From the NCBI RefSeq assembly GCF_000427335.1, contig NZ_ATMR01000180.1, forward strand, positions 70 through 64,069: a DNA stretch of 64,000 nt, given 5' to 3'. Made by a program: the position numbers and the translations under genes. Below, in pieces: positions 1 through 9,600 of the stretch (its first letter is position 1; every line of letters begins with the position of its first letter). The notes below the pieces were generated by a model. It worked only from the letters and a program-made list of their open reading frames with translations, searched no databases and was not told the origin of the DNA. Origin of the DNA: Winogradskyella psychrotolerans RS-3. Its GTDB lineage: Bacteria > Bacteroidota > Bacteroidia > Flavobacteriales > Flavobacteriaceae.

Positions 1-26
1 CTTTTTTTATTAAGATTTAACAGGTT

Positions 27-53
27 TTGACTTCGACTGCGCTCAGTCATCAA
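27..53. repeat. REP-like palindrome downstream of glyA
   Basis: TTGA at 27-30 pairs with TCAA at 50-53, and GACTG at 35-39 pairs with CAGTC at 44-48 around a CGCT loop. The core resembles the short palindromic intergenic sequences that recur in flavobacterial genomes, which I state from memory. It lies just past the glyA stop. Only one copy is seen here, so repeat status is inferred. Confidence 0.4.
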
Positions 54-75
54 CATCTGTTAGGTTAATACTATA

Positions 76-1346
76 TTAGTTAAATAATGAGCGTCCACCC
101 ATTAGTGCATTTACTTTTTCTGCAATACCTGCTAATACCGTTTCATTGTCATGATTTTTAAGAGCTTCATCCACTAAATCTACAATGTATGGCATATCGC
201 TTTCTTTTAAACCTCTCGTGGTTACTGCGGCAGTTCCAATTCTAATTCCAGAGGTTACAAAAGGAGATTCAGTATCAAATGGCACCATATTTTTGTTCAC
301 GGTAATATCAGCTTTTACTAAAGCGTTTTCAGCATCTTTACCTGTAATATTCTTGTTTCTTAGGTCAATTAACATCATGTGGTTATCAGTTCCACCAGAA
401 ATTAAGTTATAATCTTTTGCAACAAATGCTTTAGCCATAGCAGCTGCATTATGTTTTACTTGTAACATATAATGCATAAAATCATCCGTTAATGCTTCAC
501 CAAAAGCAATAGCTTTAGCAGCGATAATATGTTCTAATGGTCCACCTTGGTTTCCTGGGAAAACTGCAGAGTCTAATAAGCCAGACATTTTACGGAGTTT
601 ACCGTTCTTTAAAGTAATACCGAATGGGTTATCAATATTTTCACCCATCATAATCATACCACCTCTTGGTCCTCTTAAAGTTTTATGTGTTGTTGTAGTC
701 ACAACATGGCAATGCGGCATTGGATCATTTAAAATTCCTTTTGCGATTAATCCTGCAGGATGTGAAATATCGGCTAATAAAACAGCTCCAACACTATCCG
801 CTACCTCTCTAAACTTCGCAAAATCCATATCACGAGAATAGGCAGAAGCACCAGCAATAATTAATTTTGGTTTTCTTTTTGAGCTTGGTCAGCTAACATA
901 TCGTAATCAATAAGACCTGTATCTTTCTTTACACCATAAAATGTAGGACGGTATAATTTACCCGAAAAATTAACAGGAGATCCATGAGTTAAATGTCCAC
1001 CATGAGACAAATCAAATCCTAAAATAGTATCACCAGGACTTAAACACGCGTGATATACAGCTGTGTTTGCCTGACTTCCAGAATGTGGTTGTACATTAGC
1101 ATAAGCAGCACCAAATAAGGTTTTAGCACGATCGATAGCAATCTGTTCTACCTCATCAACAACCTCACAACCACCATAGTAGCGTTTACCAGGATAACCT
1201 TCGGCATATTTATTAGTCAATACAGAACCTGCAGCTTCCATAACTTGGTCGCTAACAAAATTTTCTGATGCTATTAATTCTATGCCATCAATCTGGCGTT
1301 CTCTTTCGGCTTTAATAAGTTCAAATATTTGTTCGTCGCGTTGCAT
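76..1346 (-). CDS. glyA: Serine hydroxymethyltransferase, broken by one frameshift
   Basis: SHMT interconverts serine and glycine with tetrahydrofolate and PLP in the cytoplasm, and supplies one-carbon units. The N-terminal part (861-1346) holds the family start [11 protein letters not shown], the ENFVS motif and the HSGSQAN segment. The C-terminal part (76-828) holds the PLP-lysine region [14 protein letters not shown]. The reading frame breaks after [10 protein letters not shown]. Adding one A to the coding-strand A run at 871-874 restores [21 protein letters not shown] and gives 423 residues, the usual length for the family. The enzyme is nearly always needed for growth, so a homopolymer sequencing error is more likely than a real pseudogene. 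It is transcribed divergently from fahA. Confidence 0.93.
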
Positions 1347-1371
1347 AAATAAAGTGTTTGTTAAATCATTG

Positions 1372-1404
1372 CAAAAATAGTGAATACATTAGTTTAAATA
1401 TCAA
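1372..1404 (-). promoter_or_regulatory. Predicted flavobacterial promoter of glyA
   Basis: On the minus strand TATTTTTG (complement of 1372-1379) fits the TAnnTTTG -7 element, and a TTG (complement of 1402-1404) lies 22 bases upstream. The -7 box ends 25 bases before the glyA start codon, so the predicted leader is short. Confidence 0.5.
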
Positions 1405-1456
1405 AAATTATGTAGGTTTGAATGAATTTAATGAACAATTAATCAACAATAACTCT

Positions 1457-2749
1457 ATGCCATTATCCGCTAACAATCCAGATCGTACCTCATGGTTACA
1501 TGTCGGTAAAAATTCAGATTTTCCAATTCAGAATATTCCTTTTGGTGTCTTCTTAACTAGAGATGATATTATAACGATCGGAACGCGTATTGGCGATACT
1601 GCAATTGATCTTGGTGCTTTACACCAATTGGGTTATTTTGAAGGGATTCCGTTAACGGATGATATCTTTCTTCAAGATACTTTAAACGATTTTATAGCAG
1701 ATGGTAGAAAAACTTGGCGTTTAGTTAGAAACAGAATCGCTGAGATTTTTGAGGCTGAAAATGAGACCTTAAAAAATAATAATCCACATAAAGAAACTAT
1801 ATTGTTTCGTTTAGATGAAATTGAAATGCAATTACCAATACATGTTGGTGACTATACAGATTTCTACGCTAGTAAGGAGCACGCTACAAATGTTGGTACC
1901 ATGTTTAGAGATCCTGAAAATGCATTAATGCCAAATTGGGTGCATATGCCAGTTGGGTATCATGGACGTAGTTCTTCTATAATTCCTTCAGGAATTCCTA
2001 TTCATCGTCCACAAGGACAAACATTACCAGAAGGGGCTGATAAACCTATTTTTGGTCCTTCAAAATTAGTGGATTTCGAATTAGAAATGGCTTTTATCAC
2101 AACTGATGCTAATGATTTAGGAGAACCTATTCCTATTGAAGAAACTGAAGAATACATCTTTGGATTGGTTTTATTTAATGACTGGTCTGCAAGAGATATT
2201 CAGAAATGGGAATACGTACCATTAGGACCATTTTTAGGAAAAAGTTTCGCGTCATCAATGTCTCCATGGATTGTGACTTTAGATGCTTTAGAACCTTTTA
2301 GAACAGAAAGTCCTAAGCAAAATCCTAAACCTTTAGATTATTTACAAACTAAAGGGAAAAAGAGTTTTGATATTAATTTAGAAGTTGGTATTCAGCCAAA
2401 AGGTGCTAAAGAAGCCGTGGTTAGTAAATCGAATTTCAAGTATATGTATTGGAATATGGCTCAGCAATTAGCACATCATACAGTTAATGGTTGTCCTATA
2501 AATTCAGGTGATGTTATGGGAAGTGGAACCATTTCTGGTCCAACACCAGATTCTTATGGTTCTATGTTAGAATTGTCATGGAAAGGTAGCAAACCATTAA
2601 AAATGAAAGATGGCACAGAACGTAAATTTATTAATGATTACGATACTGTAATTATGAGAGGTTACTGTGAGAATGATGGTACACGCATAGGTTTTGGCTC
2701 TGTAAAAACACAGTTGTTACCTGTTTTCAACCCGAAGAAAAAGAAATAA
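1457..2749 (+). CDS. fahA: Fumarylacetoacetase
   Basis: This enzyme hydrolyses 4-fumarylacetoacetate to fumarate and acetoacetate, the last step of tyrosine and phenylalanine degradation. The protein is 430 residues. It has the N-terminal FAH domain starting MPLSANNPDRTSW and the catalytic domain with HYTDFYxSxxHA-like spacing (VGDYTDFYASKEHATNVG), the metal-site region DFELEMAF, and FNDWSARDIQKWEY. The frame is open upstream to 1358, but I chose the ATG at 1457 because homologues begin there and the upstream residues look non-coding. It faces away from glyA and is followed by a strong terminator, so it is probably monocistronic. No other tyrosine-degradation gene is nearby. Confidence 0.93.
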   Translation: MPLSANNPDRTSWLHVGKNSDFPIQNIPFGVFLTRDDIITIGTRIGDTAIDLGALHQLGYFEGIPLTDDIFLQDTLNDFIADGRKTWRLVRNRIAEIFEAENETLKNNNPHKETILFRLDEIEMQLPIHVGDYTDFYASKEHATNVGTMFRDPENALMPNWVHMPVGYHGRSSSIIPSGIPIHRPQGQTLPEGADKPIFGPSKLVDFELEMAFITTDANDLGEPIPIEETEEYIFGLVLFNDWSARDIQKWEYVPLGPFLGKSFASSMSPWIVTLDALEPFRTESPKQNPKPLDYLQTKGKKSFDINLEVGIQPKGAKEAVVSKSNFKYMYWNMAQQLAHHTVNGCPINSGDVMGSGTISGPTPDSYGSMLELSWKGSKPLKMKDGTERKFINDYDTVIMRGYCENDGTRIGFGSVKTQLLPVFNPKKKK

Positions 2750-2774
2750 TTATAAACTTATTTATATTGAAAGA

Positions 2775-2806
2775 AGACTAAAGTTAAATTACTTTAGTCT
2801 TTTTTT
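2775..2806 (+). terminator. Rho-independent terminator of fahA
   Basis: A perfect 10-bp stem (2775-2784 with 2791-2800) closes a 6-base loop and is followed by a T tract at 2801-2806, 25 bases after the fahA stop. The A residues upstream of the stem are few, so it should act mainly on the plus strand. Confidence 0.85.
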
Positions 2807-2834
2807 GCTTTAAATTGAACACTTTAAACTGATT

Positions 2835-4520
2835 CTAAAAAGGAGCTTCACAACTAAAACTTACCCACTCGCGTTTCACAGGATGCTCAAAACTTAAAGT
2901 TTCTGCATGAAGATGTAAACGATTTGAAACCGTTCCATACAGATCATCTCCAACAATAGGTCTATTTAAACCTTTATAATACGCTGCATGCACACGTAAT
3001 TGATGTGTTCTACCTGAAATCGGATAAAAATGAATTCTGGTTTTATTATCAGTAACCTCAACAATCTCATAAGTCGTGGTGGCTTTTTTACCGTGTTCGT
3101 AACAAACTAATTGCCTTGGTCTGTTATTTAAATCTACTCTAAGCGGTAAATTGATAGTTCCTTTTGTTGTTTCTAAAGTGCCATCTAACACCGCAACGTA
3201 ACGTTTTTTTACGGTGCGATTAATAAATTGTTTTTGAAGTTTTTTGTGCGTTCGTTCATTTTTTGCTACCAATAATAAGCCTGACGTAGACATGTCTAAA
3301 CGATGCAGTAATAAAGGGCCTGTTGCATTTGGTAAGTACGCTTGCATTCGTGTTAAAACGGAATCTTTAATCGTTTTTCCTGGTACTGATAAAAACTCAT
3401 GTGGTTTATTAAGAACTAGCAGAAAATCATCTTCGTAGATAATCTCTAGTTCACCATCAAACTTGCCTGCAGATTCTATAGGGTTGGGTTCAACATCTAA
3501 ACCTTGCATCATGTGGCCTAAGATAGGTTCGCATCGACTACGACAAGAAGGATAAAATTGTCCATGTTTTCTAACTTCTGCTGTTGGTGAAATTCCCCAA
3601 TAAAATTCTGCCATAGCAATAGGCTTCAAGTAATGTTCGTAGGCATACTGAAACAATTTAGGCGCAGCACATTCTCCAGCTGCAACAGGTGCTTTACCTA
3701 GATCTGTAGCATCAAAAATGGTAATTAAATCTTTCGTTTCACCCTTAGCATTTAAGAATTTATATTGCTCGTGAATTTGCTTTTGTAAACTTGCTGATAG
3801 TGTTTTTCGTTCTAGTTTTAAATTTTCAATTGGCTGAATTAACTCGGCTAAATGTTCCTCTGCCTTAATTACGTCTGCTTCTATGCTTAACTTTAAGTAT
3901 TTTAAATCAATATTATTTTGAATGCTTTCTTGCTTCAAGTTTTCAAAAAATACTTTCTTTTCTAAATCAGAAAGTTTACCCTCTGCTTCTACCCTACGCT
4001 GTTTTCTTAATTGCTTTTCAGCTTTTGCTCTCTTTTTAAAGTCTTCAAGCTTTTGGGTGGTTTCAAGTTTTGTCTTTTCTAAATCTAATTGGGCTTTTTC
4101 TAATTCCAGATTTTGCTCTAAACTTTCAATTTCAGCTGTCAAACTATTTACATGTGTTTCATTTTTCTTGTAAAAACCATCTTTATGTAATGTATCATAA
4201 ACTGGTGGTACAAATCCTTCAATATGATTACTTTCTGCTAATTTCCCTGAAAATGCAGTGATGAAACCAAGTTGCCCTTCTGTAGTTTTAACAATCATAA
4301 CCCCAAACATCTTTCCGATTTTTGAACCTTTCTTGCTGTCGTCTAGTCCAAAATTGTGTTCAAAATCTGTTTGAAAATTTAAATACGCTTTAACCTCATC
4401 TGCAGCAGCAATACAAAGTGAATGTGGAGTGTAATAAAACGGAAAGGTGAATTGTTTAGGAAGTGCTTCCGAAAAATAAGATTCTATAGCGTGAAAACAT
4501 CCGTTTTCTTTATGAAACAT
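2835..4520 (-). CDS. RluA-family RNA pseudouridine synthase with long N-terminal coiled-coil region
   Basis: The C-terminal third is an RluA/RsuA-type pseudouridine synthase that isomerises uridine in rRNA or tRNA. The signature HRLDMSTSGLLLVAK contains the catalytic Asp, followed by KKRYVAVLDG and RTHQLRVHAA. Ahead of it are a roughly 120-residue N-terminal domain, a charged Leu/Glu/Lys-rich coiled coil of about 130 residues, and a Cys/His segment (YPSCRSRCEPILGHMM). At 561 residues it is about twice as long as ordinary RluA enzymes. The ATG at 4520 is preferred over the further upstream start at 4565 because MFHKENGCFHAIESYF fits the domain start better. Its RNA target cannot be named from sequence. 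Confidence 0.85.
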   Translation of the reverse strand: MFHKENGCFHAIESYFSEALPKQFTFPFYYTPHSLCIAAADEVKAYLNFQTDFEHNFGLDDSKKGSKIGKMFGVMIVKTTEGQLGFITAFSGKLAESNHIEGFVPPVYDTLHKDGFYKKNETHVNSLTAEIESLEQNLELEKAQLDLEKTKLETTQKLEDFKKRAKAEKQLRKQRRVEAEGKLSDLEKKVFFENLKQESIQNNIDLKYLKLSIEADVIKAEEHLAELIQPIENLKLERKTLSASLQKQIHEQYKFLNAKGETKDLITIFDATDLGKAPVAAGECAAPKLFQYAYEHYLKPIAMAEFYWGISPTAEVRKHGQFYPSCRSRCEPILGHMMQGLDVEPNPIESAGKFDGELEIIYEDDFLLVLNKPHEFLSVPGKTIKDSVLTRMQAYLPNATGPLLLHRLDMSTSGLLLVAKNERTHKKLQKQFINRTVKKRYVAVLDGTLETTKGTINLPLRVDLNNRPRQLVCYEHGKKATTTYEIVEVTDNKTRIHFYPISGRTHQLRVHAAYYKGLNRPIVGDDLYGTVSNRLHLHAETLSFEHPVKREWVSFSCEAPF

Positions 4521-4745
4521 GGGTCTTTTATTGATTTGTAAAGAAACAAAAATCTTTAATGTCAATCAGAAAGATTCTAATTTTTTTTGGATTTGTATAG
4601 AGACGCAGTTGTACTGCAAAGCCTTTCGACTCATTAATTTACCTTAAAAGCTTTCGAGATAAAAATCATTCTAAGTCTCAAAAGTTTTTTTACTTTGGCA
4701 TCATAATTGAAATTACAGATTTATAACCACAAAAAACACAAGATT

Positions 4746-5930
4746 ATGAAAAAATTTTTACTCTTATCAGTCCTTGTTACGGTACTCGTATCTTGTAGTG
4801 CCAAAAAACAAATTGAAAGCGCCATTAGCCAGGGAAATTATGACCACGCTATTTCTGAAGCTTTAGAAAAATTAGAAAACAATAAAGATAAAAACCGAAA
4901 GCAAGATTACATTGTGATGCTAGAGGATGCTTATAATAAAGTTTTAGAGCAAGATTTACAAACTATTAAACATCTAAAAAAAGATGGTAACCCTGAGCAA
5001 TATAAAACCATTTATAATATCTATTCGGATTTAGAAGCGCGGCAAACTGCTATAAAGCGTGTAATGCCTTTACAAGTCAATGGAAAAACTATAAATTTTA
5101 AATTTAAAGATTATAGTAATGAACTTGTTGATTACAGGTATAAAACTTCTGATTATTTAATTAATCAAGGTATCACACTTTTAGATTCTAATGATAAGTA
5201 TAATGCAAGAGAAGCGCATGATATATTTAGTTATATAGAACGTATAAATCCAAATTTTGAAGAAAACAGAAGCTTAATTACAGAAGCGCATCAAAAAGGA
5301 ATGGATTATATATATGTTTCTATACAAAACCACACGCAACAAATTATTCCGCAACAATTAGAAGCTGAATTATTAGATTTTAATACCTATGGCTTAAATC
5401 AATTCTGGACGACATACCATACTAATACAGACAAAGCTATAAACTATGATTTTGCGATGCAATTACAATTAAAGCAAATAAATGTATCGCCAGAACGTAT
5501 TAATGAGCGTCAAGTATTAAGAGAACAGAATATTGTAGACGGATGGGAATATCAATTAGATAGAGCAGGAAATGTAAAAAAAGATAGTCTTGGTAACGAT
5601 ATTAAGATTGATAAAATCATAAATGTAAAAGCACGCCTACTTGAAGTTGTACAGACTAAATCAGCTCAAGTCATTGCTGATGTGGTTTATACAGATTTAA
5701 AACAAAACCAAACTATTGACACATTTACAATAGATAGTGGCTATATTTTCGAAAATATATTTGGAACTTATAAAGGAGATGAACGCGCTTTAAATAAAAA
5801 TGACAGAAACCTCATAAGACAAAGACAAATTCTATTTCCAAGTGATGAACAGATGGTATATGATACCGGTGAAGATCTTAAATTAAAACTAAAGGACATC
5901 ATTAGTTCTTATAGTGTTAGAGGAAGTTAA
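4746..5930 (+). CDS. Lipoprotein of unknown function, TPR-like
   Basis: I do not recognise a named family. The 394-residue protein starts with a lipoprotein signal peptide (MKKFLLLSVLVTVLVSC, lipobox Cys near residue 17), so it should be anchored in the inner or outer membrane facing the periplasm. The first 100 residues look helical and repeat-like (AISQGNYDHAISEALEKLE), similar to tetratricopeptide repeats. The frame extends upstream to 4707, but the ATG at 4746 starts exactly at the signal peptide. It is followed by a strong terminator and has no close neighbour on its strand, so it is probably transcribed alone. Confidence 0.75.
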   Translation: MKKFLLLSVLVTVLVSCSAKKQIESAISQGNYDHAISEALEKLENNKDKNRKQDYIVMLEDAYNKVLEQDLQTIKHLKKDGNPEQYKTIYNIYSDLEARQTAIKRVMPLQVNGKTINFKFKDYSNELVDYRYKTSDYLINQGITLLDSNDKYNAREAHDIFSYIERINPNFEENRSLITEAHQKGMDYIYVSIQNHTQQIIPQQLEAELLDFNTYGLNQFWTTYHTNTDKAINYDFAMQLQLKQINVSPERINERQVLREQNIVDGWEYQLDRAGNVKKDSLGNDIKIDKIINVKARLLEVVQTKSAQVIADVVYTDLKQNQTIDTFTIDSGYIFENIFGTYKGDERALNKNDRNLIRQRQILFPSDEQMVYDTGEDLKLKLKDIISSYSVRGS

Positions 5931-5951
5931 TTTTTGTTTCTATTTCAAAGT

Positions 5952-5998
5952 AAAACTCTCATACAAGCATATAAATGCTCTAGTATGAGAGTTTTTTT
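5952..5998. terminator. Bidirectional-looking terminator after the 4.7-kb lipoprotein gene
   Basis: A 10-bp perfect stem ACTCTCATAC (5955-5964) with GTATGAGAGT (5983-5992) is flanked by AAA on the left and a run of T on the right. It lies 22 bases past the stop codon. An inner stem (AGCAT...ATGCT) lengthens the hairpin. Confidence 0.85.
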
Positions 5999-6540
5999 AT
6001 GCTTTATTTTTCAAGATTCTATAAAAGTTAAGGCCTCTAAGTTGCCATTTTAATCATCAAAAACAACATAACCTACTTAATTACAACGTCTTCGTTTAAA
6101 GATGATTATTGCGCATTGACGATTTTATATAAGCTGAAACAATTTTAAATTTATATTTGTTTATCCCTATTTTGTTAATGGCAATTGTAGATTAAAAGTT
6201 TAATAATTAAACTTTTACAAAATTTATATTGTAGTAAACGAAGAACAATCAGTGCTATAAAGAATGATAACCAAAATGCTTCATTTTTGATGTTTTTAAA
6301 AGAGATAACAACTTAATCACAACAAAAATTAAGTCTTCTTAAAACTAAATAACAAAAAAAGCATCTATTTTCTATACGCACAATTTTGGTATTCTTCGGG
6401 TAGAGGAAACAGGTTTAAAATAATAAAATCACTTGTAAAATCTAATGAATTTTGGTGTATAGCTCCAACTCGTTTACTTACTTTTAACTACAAAAAAAAA
6501 CACTTTGTCGCATTTAAACGCGTTTTATCGATGATTTTGT
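5999..6540. other. Long AT-rich non-coding stretch before the giant protein gene
   Basis: No convincing coding frame, RNA gene or repeat is seen here. A TATATTTG at 6152-6159 resembles a -7 box but has no TTG at the right distance. The flanking bases (about 6142-6176) resemble the sequence around the better promoter at 6541-6570, which hints at a decayed duplicate. The region may hold a long leader or regulatory sites for the downstream gene. Confidence 0.4.
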
Positions 6541-6570
6541 TTGTGAATTTCAATTTAAAATATATATTTG
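6541..6570 (+). promoter_or_regulatory. Predicted promoter of the giant T9SS protein gene
   Basis: TTG at 6541-6543 and TATATTTG at 6563-6570 are 19 bases apart, a good match to the Flavobacterium consensus TTG-N17/23-TAnnTTTG. The start codon is 105 bases downstream, giving a leader of about 100 bases. Confidence 0.55.
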
Positions 6571-6675
6571 CTCATTCCTACTACGCTAATAACTAATAGT
6601 TCGCGCTATAAAATAAACGCGCTAAACATTACCCCCTAATAATGTTTTGTTTTTTAAACACTAAATATTGCTGTT

Positions 6676-9600
6676 ATGAAAAATCATTACTTAAAGGTTT
6701 TAACTCTTGTTTTCTCATTAATTTTTTATTCGAGTTTTTATGCTAAAAATGAATCAAGTATTGACGACTCATCAGAAGCAAATATAGATTTGCTTTATCG
6801 ATTAGCTTCTAGGGATTATACCATAGGCACAAATACTAGAGCCGAAGTAGATCATAATGCGAATAATATTTCCGATTTCACAATACATAATAGTAATATT
6901 GGTACAAACTTTACAGCTACTTCTAAAGTAGATGACCCACCAATGGCAGAATGTGTTACTACCTTAACAGTCCAATTAGATCCAACTGGTAATGCTATTA
7001 TAACTGCAGCGGATATTGATAATGGCTCATCAGATGATTTAGACACTCTTGCAATAGGTACTGATATTATAATTGATATAGCAACTTTTAATTGTTCTAA
7101 TATAGGAACACCAGTAACGGTAACTTTATCTGCGACAGATTCACTTGGTCAAACAGATACTTGTACAGCTACTGTTATAGTCGAGGACAATATTCAACCT
7201 GTTCCTGATGCTGCTGCGCTTACTGATGTAACTGCAGAATGTGAAGTCATTTCTTTAGCCTCACCAACGGCTACTGATAATTGTGGTGGAACAGTAACTG
7301 TAACTAATGATGCTACGCTTCCGATAACTTCTCAAGGTACAACTGTAGTCACATGGACATACGATGATGGTAACGGAAATACGTCTACGCAAACACAGAA
7401 TGTTGTTATTAATGATATCACGGCTCCAGCTCCCGATGCTGCTGCTTTAGCTGACATCACCTCAGAATGTATAGTCACTTCATTGACTACTCCAACGGCT
7501 ACTGATAATTGTGGTGGAACAGTAACTGTAACTAATGATGCCACGCTTCCGATTACTGCTCAAGGCACAACTGTAGTCACATGGACATACGATGATGGTG
7601 ACGGAAATATATCTACTCAAATTCAAAATATCGTTATTAATAATATCACGGCTCCGGATCCTGATGCTACTACTTTAGCTGACATCACCTCAGAATGTGA
7701 AGTGAGTTCTTTAACTGCTCCAACCGCTACGGATAATTGTAGTGGACTAGTAACTGTAACAAATGATGCTACCCTTCCTATTACTGCTCAAGGTACAACT
7801 GTTGTGACTTGGACATATACGGATGTTATCGGAAACACTTCTACGCAAACACAAAATGTTATTATTGATGATAATACTGCGCCTGTTACTGACCTTGCAA
7901 TCTTAGCTGATGTGACTGACCAATGTGAAGTCAATTCATTGACTGCTCCAACCGCTACGGATAATTGTGGTGGAACAGTTACTGTAACAAATGATGCTAC
8001 GCTTCCTATTACTGCTCAAGGCACAACTGTTGTGACTTGGACTTATACTGATGTGAATAGTAATACGTCTACGCAAACTCAAAATGTGTTTATTACAGAT
8101 ACGACTGCTCCTGTTCCTGATGCTGCAACCTTAACTGACGTTACGGATCAATGTGTAGTCACGTCGTTAACCGCACCAACGGCTACTGATAATTGTGGTG
8201 GAACAGTTACTGTAACAAATGATGCTACGCTTCCTATTTCGGCTCAAGGTACAACTGTTGTGACTTGGACTTATACTAATGTGAATAGTAATACTTCTAC
8301 GCAAACTCAAAATGTGGTTATTACAGATACTACTGCTCCTATTCCTGATGCTGCAACCTTAACTGACGTTACGCATCAATGTGAAGTCACTTCTTTAACT
8401 GCTCCAACAGCGACTGATAACTGTGGTGGAACCGTAACGACAACTCATGATGCTACGCTTCCGATTACCACTCAAGGCACAACTATAGTAACTTGGACAT
8501 ATGATGATGGTAACGGAAATACATCAACTCAAACTCAAAATGTAATTATTACAGATAATACAGCACCAATACTTACAGCTGCACCTTCAGATATCACTGT
8601 AGTATGTGTTACTAACGCACCTGCGATGATAAGCTTAGCTTGGACAGATAATTGTGATGCTGGCGGTAACATAACTGGTGTAGACTCTATTTCAGTTGGT
8701 GGTACATGTGGAGGAACTATTACCAGGACTTGGAATATTACCGATTCAAGTGGTAATGCTGCGATTACAAGAACGCAAATCATTACTATTAATGACAACG
8801 TTGCTCCTTCACTAGCTGTTGCTCCTGCTGATGTTACCGTAAATTGTTTTCTGACATTCCCGCTATGGCCAACCTAGCTTGGACAGACAATTGCGATACT
8901 GGTGGAAATATAGCTGGTACAGATTCGGCGCTATCCGGAAGTACACATAACGGAACAATTACAAGAACTTGGAATATAGCTGATGCTTGTGGTAATAATG
9001 CAGTAACTAGAACACAAATCATTACTATAATCGACGCAACCCCGCCTACATTTACGTCATGTCCTGTAAACTTGACTTTAGATAATGACCCTACACTTTG
9101 TTCTGCTGTAGCTAATTTTACGATTCCAACAGCAACTGACAATTGTAGTATAGTAACAGTGGTACAAACAGATAGCACTGGTTTAACTTCTGGTGATGAT
9201 TTTCCGGTTGGAGTAACAACTCTAGAATTTACAGCAACAGATCAGAACGGAAACAGCTCCGTATGTACTTTTACAGTTACTGTTATAGATAGTGAACCTC
9301 CTACAATTATATGCCCTGCTTCTATAATTGTAGATGCAGATATTTATTGTGAGGTCTCTTCAATTCCTGGTTTAATACAACCTACAATGGATGATAATTG
9401 TGGAAATACTTACAACATCATTAATAATTTGTCATCACTGTATCCTTTACCTATTGGAAACCACTTTATAACCTGGACTGCGACCGATAGTGCAGGACTC
9501 ACTACAACTTGTGATCAACTGATTACAGTTGTAGACGTAACATCACCTGTAATCAGCTGTCCTTCAGTAGATCCATTTTACAATACAGATCCTGATCAAT

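Noticed and set aside
861..1346. Two separate SHMT fragments as independent genes
   Set aside because: The two frames join into one normal SHMT by adding one base in an A run, and neither part alone holds a full active site.
4605..4617. Small hairpin GCAGT-TGT-ACTGC upstream of the 4.7-kb lipoprotein gene
   Set aside because: The stem has only five base pairs and no second copy; it may be a decayed REP sequence but this cannot be supported.
6142..6176. Second promoter before the giant protein gene
   Set aside because: TATATTTG is present but no TTG lies within 17-24 bases upstream, and it is more than 500 bases from the gene.
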